The position numbers and the translations under genes were made by a program. The notes beneath the pieces were generated by a model. It saw nothing but the letters and a program-made list of their open reading frames with translations, had not been told where the DNA came from and did no database searches. 64,000 nt of DNA from an uncultured Dysgonomonas sp. (GTDB lineage: Bacteria > Bacteroidota > Bacteroidia > Bacteroidales > Dysgonomonadaceae). Numbering within the stretch: the stretch's first letter is position 1; every line of letters begins with the position of its first letter. Of this stretch, positions 26,652 through 35,632 are shown in pieces. The stretch spans positions 1 to 64,000 of the forward strand of contig NZ_CAKUOF010000001.1 of assembly GCF_934668725.1 (NCBI RefSeq). Direction: 5' to 3'.

Positions 26652-27110
26652 TTATTTAGTTAGAGTATTTAATTTTACGGCATATGCTTCACGCATCTTT
26701 TTTGCATGTTCTACCGTTTCCCGAAAATTGGCATCTAAATCTTTAGCTGTGCTTATAGATGTAGTATCTGTGATAGTTGTATATAATTCTTGTGCATTTA
26801 TTATTTTTTGCAGAGATTTGATATATGCTATAGCCGAGATACGCAATTCTTCGGTTGAAGGAGATAAAATCAGATTTTTCAGATCATTGATTTTGACATT
26901 CGAAGAATCCATTGCAGCTTGCGAAACTACTTTTATGTAATCATACTTTTTGCTGTCTAGGGCACTTTGTACGTTATTATCATATTTATTTATAATAACT
27001 TCGGCCTCGTCAACTAAAACTGATATATTGCTGAAATCTTTATCATTTCCAGACTTGCATGAAGCGAAAATAATTATAAAAGAAATACAGAAGAGAATGA
27101 ATTTATTCAT
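26652..27110 (-). CDS. Small helical lipoprotein (probable paralogue of neighbour)
   Basis: 152 residues with a lipoprotein signal (IIFASC, Cys18) and a helical mature part (VLVDEAEVIINKYDNNVQSA; NFRETVEHAKKMREA). It contains neither cysteines beyond the lipobox nor catalytic-looking motifs. First gene of a two-gene operon, with a well-formed promoter at 27138-27167 and a terminator after the second gene. The function is unknown. Confidence 0.77.
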   Translation of the reverse strand: MNKFILFCISFIIIFASCKSGNDKDFSNISVLVDEAEVIINKYDNNVQSALDSKKYDYIKVVSQAAMDSSNVKINDLKNLILSPSTEELRISAIAYIKSLQKIINAQELYTTITDTTSISTAKDLDANFRETVEHAKKMREAYAVKLNTLTK

Positions 27111-27137
27111 AAATAAGTTCTAATATTTAAACTTGTA

Positions 27138-27167
27138 CAAAGATAAGTTATCTCTTTGACTTACAAA
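27138..27167 (-). promoter_or_regulatory. Promoter of the lipoprotein operon
   Basis: On minus: TTTG (27164-27167), 18 bp, TATCTTTG (27138-27145). This is the best consensus-spaced Bacteroidota promoter in the window. The start codon is 28 bp downstream. Confidence 0.65.
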
Positions 27168-27244
27168 AATTAAAATAATTCAGACGATGTCTTTTAACGC
27201 AAATTTCGTCAAAAAAGAGTTTCTAGTATAATGAAAATCAGTTA

Positions 27245-27298
27245 TATTTATAACTTTGTGACTGTATCAGACAGATAATGTCGGTATTTATAACTTTG
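27245..27298 (+). promoter_or_regulatory. Duplicated promoter element TATTTATAACTTTG
   Basis: The same 14 bp occurs at 27245-27258 and 27285-27298, exactly 40 bp apart. Each contains a perfect TAnnTTTG box (TAACTTTG). They lie upstream of the PorE-like gene (ATG 27379), suggesting tandem start sites. Confidence 0.5.
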
Positions 27299-27378
27299 CT
27301 TTATAAGCATAACAGTTTTTTGCTATTTTCCCATTCATGTATTAAATAGGTTTGGGATTTTAATTTATTGAATTTCGA

Positions 27379-29367
27379 ATGTTAAAATATCGCTGCATAT
27401 TATATTTTTTACTGGTTTTTACTTTAGGATTGGGTGCTTTCATGTTTTCCTGTAAGCCCGTTAAACTGTCGGATGCCGATCGCCATTTTAAGAATGGAGA
27501 GTATTTTGAAGCTGCATCCATGTATCGCAAGCTGTACAGAAAAACCCCACCTAAAAATCGGGAGCTGCGAGGACGTATTGCCTATCGTCAGGCAGAAAGT
27601 TTTCGCCTTATCAATAATGTAGCATTAGCCAATGCTGCTTATGTGAATGCCATTCGCTATAATCCTACTGACGGTTTAATCAGACTGCAATATGCCAGAA
27701 CCTTGCATAAAGAAGGGAAATACAAACAAGCTATCGAGCAATATAAACTGTTTCTGAAAACAATGCCCGATAATCAATTTGCCTTAAATGGGTTGAAAGG
27801 TGCGGAAATGGCTGAGGAGATGAAAAAGAATCCTACTAAATATATCGTAAAGAGGATGGATATTTTCAATTCGTCTCGCGGAGAATTTAGCCCAATGTTA
27901 TTACCTCCCGATTATGATCTTTTGTACATAACAACGAATAGGGATAATGTTTTAGGAGATTCCAAAAGTGCCATTACAGGCATGAAGAATAATGATATTT
28001 TTGTTGCCCGCAAGGATGAAAACGGAAAGTGGATGAAGCCCGAACCGGCAGGGCCTGTTAATACGGAGGCCGATGAGGGTACACCTTCGTTTTCGGCTAG
28101 TGGTAACATTATGTATTATACGTATAGTAAGCAAGAGCCAGATTGGTCTACTAATGCTGTTATTTATAAATCACAAAGGGCTGACGGCTCCTTTAATAAA
28201 GGAGAGAAATTTGCAGTCTTAACAGATACAATGTCTATGTATGCACATCCTTCTATAAGTCCGGCAGGCGATTTTTTGTATTTTGTATCTGATATGCCCG
28301 GAGGATATGGAGGTAAAGATATCTGGCGTGCAGGTATGTTTGGGGATGAAGTCAGTTTTGTTGAGAATTTAGGTCCTGAAATAAATACTGCAGGAGATGA
28401 GATGTTTCCTTATGTGAGAAACGACTCTACGCTTTATTTTTCATCAGATGGTCATCCCGGGATGGGTGGCTTAGACATTTTTAAGGCTACTTTGAATAAA
28501 AGAACAAAAAAATGGAATGTCGAAAATATGGGATATCCCATAAATTCTCAGGGAGACGATTTTGGAATCACTTTTGAAGGCGAACGCGAAGCCGGTTTCT
28601 TTAGTTCTAACAGGGGGGACGGACGAGGGTTAGACCATATTTATTCTTTTGAATATCCGATTGTACGAGTAGTTGTTGAAGGGTATGTTGTTGACAAGGA
28701 TGATGACTTTGTTCCGAATCCCACGATCAGGGTTGTAGGTAATAATGGTACGAATGAAAAATTTGGAGGAAAACCCAATGGTACATATCGTTTAGATGTG
28801 CAGAGGGGTGTTAATTATGTATTTTTGGCCAGTGCAGAAGGATATTTAAATACTAAAATGAGTCTTAAAACTGTAGAAACAGAAAAAGATTCGGTGTATT
28901 ATGTTGATTTTGTGATGTATGCTATCAATAAACCCGCAGTGCTTGAAAATATATTTTATGATTTTGATAAAGCAGCTTTAAGGGAAGAATCCAAGAAAGA
29001 ACTGGATGATTTGATCGAGTTATTGGAAATAAATCCAAATGTTACCATCGAATTGTCTGCCCATACAGACCGTAAAGGTACACAAGAGTACAATCAACGG
29101 TTATCGCAGCGAAGAGCACAGTCCGTGGTCGATTATTTAATTGCGCACAGGATATCTAAAGATAGGCTGACTGTAGCCGGATACGGCAAATTACAGCCCA
29201 AAGTAGTAACTAAAAGTATCGCCAAAAAATATGACTTCCTGAATGTCGGGGATGTTTTAACCGAAGAATTTATTCTGGCTTTACCTCCCGAACAGCAGGA
29301 GATAGCGGATCAAATAAATAGAAGAACCGAATTTAAAGTTCTGTCTATTGATTTCGGGCTATTCTAA
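27379..29367 (+). CDS. PorE-like OmpA-family lipoprotein (TPR, PD40, CRD, OmpA)
   Basis: 662 residues. It has a lipobox MFSC (Cys25), TPR-like helices (about 30-150), PD40/WD40-type repeats (about 160-410, with FSSDGHPGMGGLDIFKA and FVSDMPGGYGGKDIWRA), a carboxypeptidase-regulatory-like beta-sandwich (about 420-505) and a C-terminal OmpA domain (IFYDFDKAALREES ... SAHTDRKGTQEYNQRLS ... RRTEFKV) that binds peptidoglycan. This four-module order is that of PorE (Porphyromonas gingivalis), which links the type IX secretion ring to the cell wall. Many Bacteroidota have paralogues with this architecture, so orthology is likely but unproven. The next gene, 41 bp on, is PorD-like, which strengthens the call. 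Confidence 0.82.
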   Translation: MLKYRCILYFLLVFTLGLGAFMFSCKPVKLSDADRHFKNGEYFEAASMYRKLYRKTPPKNRELRGRIAYRQAESFRLINNVALANAAYVNAIRYNPTDGLIRLQYARTLHKEGKYKQAIEQYKLFLKTMPDNQFALNGLKGAEMAEEMKKNPTKYIVKRMDIFNSSRGEFSPMLLPPDYDLLYITTNRDNVLGDSKSAITGMKNNDIFVARKDENGKWMKPEPAGPVNTEADEGTPSFSASGNIMYYTYSKQEPDWSTNAVIYKSQRADGSFNKGEKFAVLTDTMSMYAHPSISPAGDFLYFVSDMPGGYGGKDIWRAGMFGDEVSFVENLGPEINTAGDEMFPYVRNDSTLYFSSDGHPGMGGLDIFKATLNKRTKKWNVENMGYPINSQGDDFGITFEGEREAGFFSSNRGDGRGLDHIYSFEYPIVRVVVEGYVVDKDDDFVPNPTIRVVGNNGTNEKFGGKPNGTYRLDVQRGVNYVFLASAEGYLNTKMSLKTVETEKDSVYYVDFVMYAINKPAVLENIFYDFDKAALREESKKELDDLIELLEINPNVTIELSAHTDRKGTQEYNQRLSQRRAQSVVDYLIAHRISKDRLTVAGYGKLQPKVVTKSIAKKYDFLNVGDVLTEEFILALPPEQQEIADQINRRTEFKVLSIDFGLF

Positions 29368-29408
29368 AGTCGCGATAAATAGTTGTATAATACCTAATAG
29401 TGTTTTGA

Positions 29409-30308
29409 ATGAAAAAGTTTTACTTTATATATATCGTTTGTATGTTTATTTCGGGGATGGATTTGCTCGAAGCGCAGGAGTTTAATATGAAGATAACTTT
29501 AAATACAAACCAGATTCAAGGTACAGACAAGAGTGTATTTGAGAAGATGGAAGAGTCTTTAAATAAATTAGTGAATGATCGTAAATGGACAGATGCTACG
29601 TTTGCCACTAATGAATTAATTGAAGGTTCTATTCTGATTACCATCAACGAAGTTCAGGAGAATACTTATAAAGGTGATGTCCAGATTATTGTAAACAGAC
29701 CCGTTTACAATGCAACATACAATACGCCGTTGTTAAATTATAGGGATACTGAATTTGAATTCAGTTATCTGTTAGGCGAAAATCTCGAATATATAGAGAA
29801 TAATATCAATAGTAATCTGGTAGCTACCGTTGCTTATTATGTTTATATCATCTTAGGACTCGATTTTGATTCTTATGCTTTGAATGGAGGCAAGCCTTAT
29901 TATGAGAAAGCAATGCAAATTGTGAATAATGCCCAGTCGCTTAATACCAAAGGTTGGGCTCCTTTCGGCGGAGATCGAAACAGGTATGCAATGGCAATGG
30001 CTTTAACAGAGGAAAGCTCTTCGGTATTTCATTCGATGTGGTACAATTATCACCGTAAAGGCTTGGATGAAATGACAGCTAATCCTTCACGTGGACGTGC
30101 GGGAGTTATTGCAACAGTTCCTGATTTGCAAACTATATATAAAGCTCGCCCCGCATCGGCTATACTCTCTTTTTATGGAGATACAAAACTCGATGAATTG
30201 ATTAATATCTATTCGGAGGCTACTTCTGAAGAAAAAAGTGAGGCGTATAAAATACTTCAGCCTATTTTTCCAACTAAAAGATATATTATTGATAAAATAA
30301 AAAAATAA
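29409..30308 (+). CDS. PorD-like (DUF4835) protein
   Basis: 299 residues with a signal peptide (residues 1-22, ending LLEAQ). The mature protein matches the DUF4835 family by its segments FNMKITLNTNQIQGTDKSVF, NRPVYNATYNTPLLNYRD and LVATVAYYVYIILGLDFDSY. Members include PorD, a periplasmic protein needed for type IX secretion in Porphyromonas gingivalis. In many Bacteroidota the gene sits by coaBC or recN; here it follows the PorE-like gene instead. The family is confident, the secretion role is inference. Confidence 0.8.
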   Translation: MKKFYFIYIVCMFISGMDLLEAQEFNMKITLNTNQIQGTDKSVFEKMEESLNKLVNDRKWTDATFATNELIEGSILITINEVQENTYKGDVQIIVNRPVYNATYNTPLLNYRDTEFEFSYLLGENLEYIENNINSNLVATVAYYVYIILGLDFDSYALNGGKPYYEKAMQIVNNAQSLNTKGWAPFGGDRNRYAMAMALTEESSSVFHSMWYNYHRKGLDEMTANPSRGRAGVIATVPDLQTIYKARPASAILSFYGDTKLDELINIYSEATSEEKSEAYKILQPIFPTKRYIIDKIKK

Positions 30309-30338
30309 GGCGAATAGCTCTATTTTTAAGTAATTCTC

Positions 30339-30368
30339 TTGTATTTATAAAAAAGATGTTTATATTTA
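30339..30368 (+). promoter_or_regulatory. Candidate promoter of the BlaI/BlaR1-like pair
   Basis: TTGT (30339-30342), 18 bp, TATATTTA (30361-30368), a near match to TTTG / TAnnTTTG. It overlaps the palindromic sites next to it. Confidence 0.4.
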
Positions 30369-30393
30369 CGAAAAAATAGTAGTTTTACGTAAA
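30364..30393. promoter_or_regulatory. Operator candidate: ATTTACG and TTTACGTAAA
   Basis: A perfect 10-bp palindrome TTTACGTAAA (30384-30393) with a further ATTTACG (30364-30370) in inverted relation to the CGTAAAT just downstream. BlaI-type repressors bind dyad operators at their own promoter, and this lies between the -7 box and the start codon (30410). Confidence 0.4.
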
Positions 30394-30409
30394 TGAAATA
30401 ATTAAATCT

Positions 30410-30775
30410 ATGGAAAAGCTCACTCATCAGGAAGAAACAGTAATGTTGCATATCTGGCAGCTCAAAGAATGTGTTGTCAAAGATATTGTGAACGAAATGC
30501 AAGATCCTAAACCTCCTTATACTACAGTAGCTTCGATTGTTCGAAACCTTGAGCAGAAGGGATATTTAAACTCTAAAAGATATGCCAATGTGAATGTTTA
30601 TTCTCCTCGAGTGGCAGAAGATGAGTATAAGAAAGTATTTATGTCGGGAATTGTAAAAAGTTATTTTGAAAATTCTTACAAAGAGCTAGTATCCTTTTTT
30701 GCAAAAGAAGAAAAAATATCTTCTTCTGATCTGGAAGAAATAATCCGTATGATAGAAGAAGGGCGGAAAAGCTAA
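30410..30775 (+). CDS. BlaI/MecI-family repressor
   Basis: 121 residues. The N-terminal winged helix-turn-helix (LTHQEETVMLHIWQLKECVV ... PPYTTVASIVRNLEQKGYL) and the C-terminal dimerisation helices (SYKELVSFFAKEEKISSSDL) are those of BlaI/MecI. Such proteins repress their own operon until the partner membrane peptidase triggers their cleavage. The partner gene follows after 21 bp. No beta-lactamase or PBP gene is nearby, so antibiotic resistance should not be assumed; in Bacteroidota these pairs are common and mostly of unknown trigger. Confidence 0.92.
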   Translation: MEKLTHQEETVMLHIWQLKECVVKDIVNEMQDPKPPYTTVASIVRNLEQKGYLNSKRYANVNVYSPRVAEDEYKKVFMSGIVKSYFENSYKELVSFFAKEEKISSSDLEEIIRMIEEGRKS

Positions 30776-30796
30776 TTACTTAATCTATTTTGTACC

Positions 30797-32074
30797 ATGG
30801 AAAATCTAATCATATCCTATGCAGTCAAAGCATCACTAGCTATGATTTTATTATATGGATTATATGCACTATGCTTTAGAAACGATACTTTTAATAAAGC
30901 CAAACGGTTTTACCTTCTATTCATCGTTTTGTTCTCACTTGTTTACCCTTTTTGTAAGATGAACATATCTACAACTGGTAATATGGCTATTTATGAGGTA
31001 ATACTACCTCAAATAGAGGTGACTGATAATTTTCAGGATTCTAACAATCAGGTGTTTGCTTTAGGGCTAACCGATTTGTTATTATTGATTCTTATTAGTG
31101 GAATAATTATATTATTTGTCCGGTTAATTATTCAGCTATTATTAATAATAAAGCTCAGATTCACAAACTACTCTAAAACCAGCCTCAATTATACGGTAAT
31201 CAGCCTTGATAAGACAATAACACCTTTTTCTTTTTTCAATTGGATATTTATACCTATCAATGGTTTTAAACAGGAAGATGTAGATGTAATGATGGCTCAT
31301 GAGGAAGAGCATGCCAATCAGTTTCATTCTTTTGATATACTCCTGAGCGAATTGTTTTGTATTTTATTTTGGTGGAATCCTATTGCATGGTTATTAAAAA
31401 GAGAGATCAAAATAAACCTCGAATACTTGGCAGATAAAGGAGTTCTAGAAAAAGGCATAGAGGCAAAAAAATACCAGTATTTATTATTACAAGTTATAAA
31501 ACCTAGCGCTACTATACAGATTGTTAACAATTTTAATGTTTCACAATTAAAAAAACGTATTACTATGATTAATAAACAAAGAACCTCACGAATTCTATCT
31601 TTTAAGTATTTGCTGGCATTTCCAGTTATAGCTTTAATGCTGATCGGGAATGCTCAGAATACATTCTCGCAACAAAAGGAAAAGGTCGAAATAGCGTCTT
31701 TAACAGAAAACCCTACGACATCGGAAGACCAGTTACCTCCTTTTGTTATGGTTGAACAAATGCCTCAGTTTCCCGGAGGTGAGAGTGCAATGATGCAATA
31801 TATTGGTACAAATTTAAAGTATCCCGAATCAGCAGCAAAAGAAAATATTGAAGGAAGAGTTGTACTTCGTTTTGTTGTAACAAAAACCGGAGATATTACA
31901 GATGTATCTGTTCTAAGAGGCCTTGATTCACGATGTGATGAAGAAGCCATGAGAGTTGTGCGCGCAATGCCCAAATGGACTCCCGGCAAGCAAGGAGGAA
32001 AAGATGTTGATGTATATTATACTTTACCTATTTTATATAAATTACAGAAAGAGACTCCAAAGACAACTAATTGA
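30797..32074 (+). CDS. BlaR1-like M56 peptidase fused to a TonB C-terminal domain
   Basis: 425 residues. Membrane helices lie at about 6-24, 36-52, 92-120 and 272-290. A zinc site HEEEHANQF (His168 and His172, with the third acidic ligand likely in NLEYLADKG) sits in the cytoplasm-facing loop, as in MecR1/BlaR1. After the last helix, instead of a penicillin-binding sensor domain, there is a periplasmic TonB C-terminal domain (about 315-418): QMPQFPGGESAMMQYIGTNL, YPESAAKENIEGRVVLRF, CDEEAMRVVRAMPKW. The protein therefore may combine signal-driven proteolysis of the BlaI-type repressor with contact to outer-membrane TonB-dependent receptors. The role of the TonB part is inference. Confidence 0.9.
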   Translation: MENLIISYAVKASLAMILLYGLYALCFRNDTFNKAKRFYLLFIVLFSLVYPFCKMNISTTGNMAIYEVILPQIEVTDNFQDSNNQVFALGLTDLLLLILISGIIILFVRLIIQLLLIIKLRFTNYSKTSLNYTVISLDKTITPFSFFNWIFIPINGFKQEDVDVMMAHEEEHANQFHSFDILLSELFCILFWWNPIAWLLKREIKINLEYLADKGVLEKGIEAKKYQYLLLQVIKPSATIQIVNNFNVSQLKKRITMINKQRTSRILSFKYLLAFPVIALMLIGNAQNTFSQQKEKVEIASLTENPTTSEDQLPPFVMVEQMPQFPGGESAMMQYIGTNLKYPESAAKENIEGRVVLRFVVTKTGDITDVSVLRGLDSRCDEEAMRVVRAMPKWTPGKQGGKDVDVYYTLPILYKLQKETPKTTN

Positions 32075-32101
32075 ACTATAGTAAAACAATCAGATAAAAT
32101 T

Positions 32102-32132
32102 AAAAGAGCAGAAATTTTATTTCTGCTCTTTT
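32102..32132. terminator. Bidirectional intrinsic terminator
   Basis: A 13-bp perfect stem AAAAGAGCAGAAA / TTTCTGCTCTTTT with a TTTTA loop, between the convergent blaR1-like gene and mfd. Confidence 0.88.
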
Positions 32133-32133
32133 G

Positions 32134-35100
32134 TTATTCTTGAAGAAAGATATCATTCAATACATTGTATGCTTTATCTACATTCTCTACATGTTTAATG
32201 ATGATGGAACGTTTTCCTTGGTTTTCTCTTAGCTGACAATCTCGATGATGTCCTTGTACATAACTCAAAAGCTTGTCGAAAGCTTGTGATTGGTAGTATA
32301 ATGAATCGGGATTCGAAACCAGATACAATAGCATTTGTCCTTTTTTCAAAATAACCTTTTCGATACTCAGGTATTTGGCTATTCTTCGGATACGAATGAC
32401 TCCTATAAGATCTAAACCTTCTTGCGGAATTTTGCCAAAACGGTCTTCCAGCATTTTTACGAAATCGGTTATTTCGTCTTCTTTCTCCAGATTATTTAGA
32501 GTACTGTAAATAGATATACGTTCCGAATCGTTAGGTATGTATATGGGAGGAAATAAAAGTTCAAGATCACTCTCGATCAGAACATCATCCACAAAATTAT
32601 CACCTTTGTTTTTCTCACCGTCTTTACTCTCATGATACAGTTCGGCAAATTCGTTATTTTTTAACTCATTAACAGCCTCGGTTAGTATCTTTTGGTAGGC
32701 TTCGTACCCTAAGTCGGCAATAAAACCACTTTGTTCGGCACCTAACAAGTTTCCTGCACCTCTTATGTCTAGGTCTTGCATGGCAATATGTATGCCGCTG
32801 CCCAATTCTGCAAAATTTTCGATAGCCTGTAATCTTCGTTTAGCCTCAATCGTTAAGCTATCCAATGGAGGAGCAAGCAAATAACAAAAAGCTTTACGGT
32901 TGCCACGTCCAACACGTCCACGTAATTGGTGTAGATCGCTCAATCCAAATCGTTGAGCATTATTTATTATTATTGTATTTGCATTGGGTATATCTATACC
33001 CGATTCTATGATAGAAGTTGCAATCAATACATCATACTCGTAATCCACAAAATCAGTGATAATCTCTTCTAGTTTCGTGGGAGGCATTTGTCCGTGAGCT
33101 ACTGCAATACGTGCATCGGGAACTCCTTTCCGGATAGTTGCTTCTATCTCGGGTAAGTTGTTGATTCTGTTGTTGAGGAAGAATACCTGTCCGTTTCTGC
33201 TCATTTCGAAGTTGATAGCTTCTGCTATAATCTGAGAATCGAAAGTATGAACTTCTGTTTGAGTAGGGTATCGGTTGGGTGGGGGAGTTGTGATTGTCGA
33301 AAGGTCACGAGCACCCATCAACGAGAATTGAAGTGTCCTTGGGATAGGCGTAGCAGTCATAGTCAATGTATCTACATTAGACTTCATTTGCTTTAACTTC
33401 TCTTTTACAGAAACTCCAAATTTTTGTTCTTCATCAATAATTAATAGCCCTAGATCTTTGAATTGAATATCTTTATTGACAATTCGGTGTGTACCAATAA
33501 GAATATCAATTTCTCCTTTTTTTAATTTATCAAGTAGTTCTTTTACAGCAGCAGGTTTTCTCGCTCTACTGATGTAGTCTACTTTGCATGGGAAATCTTT
33601 TAAACGATCTCTGAAAGTTTTAAAGTGTTGAGTTGCTAAAACGGTAGTCGGGACAAGAACAGCTACTTGTTTATTGTCAGCAACCGCTTTAAATGCTGCT
33701 CTTACTGCAACTTCTGTTTTTCCAAACCCGACATCGCCACAGATAAGCCTGTCCATCGGACGATGATTCTCCATATCTTTTTTGACATCGGCAGTAGCTG
33801 TTACTTGGTCGGGAGTATCTTCGTATATAAATGATGCTTCGAGCTCATTTTGCATGAAAGTGTCAGGTGAGAACTTGAAGCCTTCTTCTTCGTTTCGTTT
33901 CGAATATAAAATGATAAGATCACGGGCAATGTCTTTAAGACGTTTTTTCGTGTTTTCTTTCATTTTCTGCCATGCACCCGATCCTAATTTATTTAAACGA
34001 GGAGCTTCTCCATCCTTACCTCTGTATTTTGATATTTTATATAAAGAGTGTATTGGTACAAATATGGCATCATTATTCAGATAAGTAATCTTGATATGTT
34101 CTTGCAGCTTTTCGTTGACTATAAGTCTGACAAGCCCGCCGAATTTACCAACTCCATGATCGTTGTGAACAACAAAGTCACCTATTTGCAATTGCTTTAA
34201 TTCTTTAAGGCTCAAAGCTATTTTTCCGGTGCGGGCATTGTCCGATTTTAGGTTGTACTTATGAAAACGATCAAAAATCTGATGATCCGTAAAACAGCAT
34301 ATTTTTAGAGTCTGGTCGTAAAAACCTTCATGCAGAGTCTTATTGATAGGTATCAGCGGTATATTATCCCCTCTGTCGTCAAATATTGTTTTCAGACGCT
34401 CGATTTGCTTCATACTATCACTCAGAATATAAATTGTATATCCCTGAGCCATAAAATCATGAAGGCTTTTACTTACTAAATCGAAGTTTTTATGGTAAAT
34501 CGGTTGTAAAGCCGTTTGATATTCAAAAGCAGCATCGGCTACACCAAAGCAGGTATTACCGAATTGCATTTTTTTGAATTTGAGAATCTCGTTTGTAAAA
34601 AGAGATTCGGATATTAGTTTTGATTGAACATCGTCTTCGTATTCAGGATTATCTAATATCGCACTATCTTCGAATATAGAATTGAGCCGTCCTTGTATCC
34701 ACGAGTAATCTTTGAATCCAATGATTGTTGCGGAAGGTAACAGGCTTAAAAGAGAATCTTGAAGCTGACCCGATTTAGACATCTCTGGAATAATCTGAAT
34801 AGAAGTCAATTGTTCTTTTGATAACTGACTTTCTATATCAAAACGTCTGATTGTTTCTACCTCATCACCAAAGAAGTCAATACGAAAAGGGTATTCGCTC
34901 GAATACGAAAAAACGTCTAGTATACTACCTCTTATGGCATATTGTCCTGGTTCATATACATATTCTGTATATTCAAAGCCATACGAATCGAGAACTTCCG
35001 AAACAAATGTAGAGTCTATTTTTTCATCTACAGTAATGCGTAAGGTATTCTCTTTAAGGGTATCTTTTGATACTACCTTTTCGGCAATAGCTTCGGGATA

Positions 35101-35466
35101 GGTAACTATAATAAGAGGGGTATCTTCTCCTTGCAGACGACTTAATACTTCGGTTCTGAGTATTGCATTTGCAGGGTCGGGTTGTCCGTATTTAATTGCC
35201 CGTTTGTAAGCAGACGGAAAAAAGAGTACATCCTTAGATCCTAATAACTGAGTAAGGTCATGATAAAAATATCCGGCCGTTTCCAGATCATCCAGTATGT
35301 ATAAATATTGCCCTTTTTTTTGATTAAATAAGGCAGAAACAAATACCGACCACGAAGACCCAAGTAAACCTTTGATATGTAGGTTTTTGTCTTTTTTTAG
35401 AGTGCTTGATATTACTTTTATGCTTGTATGTCCGTCAAAAAGATGGAGAGGAGAAATCGATTCCAA
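32134..35466 (-). CDS. mfd: Transcription-repair coupling factor
   Basis: 1110 residues, a normal length. An N-terminal UvrB-like part (GSWSVFVSALFNQKKG; RGSILDVFSY), the RNA-polymerase-interacting domain (QIGDFVVHNDHGVGKFGGLV, about 425-490), the RecG-like translocase with Walker A ICGDVGFGKTEVAV and DEEQ box IDEEQKFG, the helicase C half (NTIIINNAQRFGLSDLHQLR, GRVGRGNRKAF) and a TRCF C-terminal domain. Mfd pushes stalled RNA polymerase off lesions and recruits UvrA. It is monocistronic with its own promoter. Confidence 0.97.
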   Translation of the reverse strand: MESISPLHLFDGHTSIKVISSTLKKDKNLHIKGLLGSSWSVFVSALFNQKKGQYLYILDDLETAGYFYHDLTQLLGSKDVLFFPSAYKRAIKYGQPDPANAILRTEVLSRLQGEDTPLIIVTYPEAIAEKVVSKDTLKENTLRITVDEKIDSTFVSEVLDSYGFEYTEYVYEPGQYAIRGSILDVFSYSSEYPFRIDFFGDEVETIRRFDIESQLSKEQLTSIQIIPEMSKSGQLQDSLLSLLPSATIIGFKDYSWIQGRLNSIFEDSAILDNPEYEDDVQSKLISESLFTNEILKFKKMQFGNTCFGVADAAFEYQTALQPIYHKNFDLVSKSLHDFMAQGYTIYILSDSMKQIERLKTIFDDRGDNIPLIPINKTLHEGFYDQTLKICCFTDHQIFDRFHKYNLKSDNARTGKIALSLKELKQLQIGDFVVHNDHGVGKFGGLVRLIVNEKLQEHIKITYLNNDAIFVPIHSLYKISKYRGKDGEAPRLNKLGSGAWQKMKENTKKRLKDIARDLIILYSKRNEEEGFKFSPDTFMQNELEASFIYEDTPDQVTATADVKKDMENHRPMDRLICGDVGFGKTEVAVRAAFKAVADNKQVAVLVPTTVLATQHFKTFRDRLKDFPCKVDYISRARKPAAVKELLDKLKKGEIDILIGTHRIVNKDIQFKDLGLLIIDEEQKFGVSVKEKLKQMKSNVDTLTMTATPIPRTLQFSLMGARDLSTITTPPPNRYPTQTEVHTFDSQIIAEAINFEMSRNGQVFFLNNRINNLPEIEATIRKGVPDARIAVAHGQMPPTKLEEIITDFVDYEYDVLIATSIIESGIDIPNANTIIINNAQRFGLSDLHQLRGRVGRGNRKAFCYLLAPPLDSLTIEAKRRLQAIENFAELGSGIHIAMQDLDIRGAGNLLGAEQSGFIADLGYEAYQKILTEAVNELKNNEFAELYHESKDGEKNKGDNFVDDVLIESDLELLFPPIYIPNDSERISIYSTLNNLEKEDEITDFVKMLEDRFGKIPQEGLDLIGVIRIRRIAKYLSIEKVILKKGQMLLYLVSNPDSLYYQSQAFDKLLSYVQGHHRDCQLRENQGKRSIIIKHVENVDKAYNVLNDIFLQE

Positions 35467-35487
35467 AATAGAGTTGTTTTATAGAAA

Positions 35488-35519
35488 CAAAGGTAATAAT
35501 AATTGAAGATTGGAGCAAT
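35488..35519 (-). promoter_or_regulatory. Promoter of mfd
   Basis: On minus: ATTG (35516-35519), 20 bp, TACCTTTG (35488-35495), a perfect -7 match 21 bp before the mfd ATG. Confidence 0.5.
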
Positions 35520-35632
35520 ACACTAATAAATAAAAGAGAAATGACGATTTTTTGATGAAAAATATTTAAAAATTACGCAATATGTATACACTGAATGGGG
35601 GAATAACTAATTTTGAGTAAAATTATAAAGTG

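Noticed and set aside
30410..32074. A beta-lactam resistance operon
   Set aside because: The peptidase lacks the penicillin-binding sensor domain, and no beta-lactamase or alternative PBP gene adjoins it.
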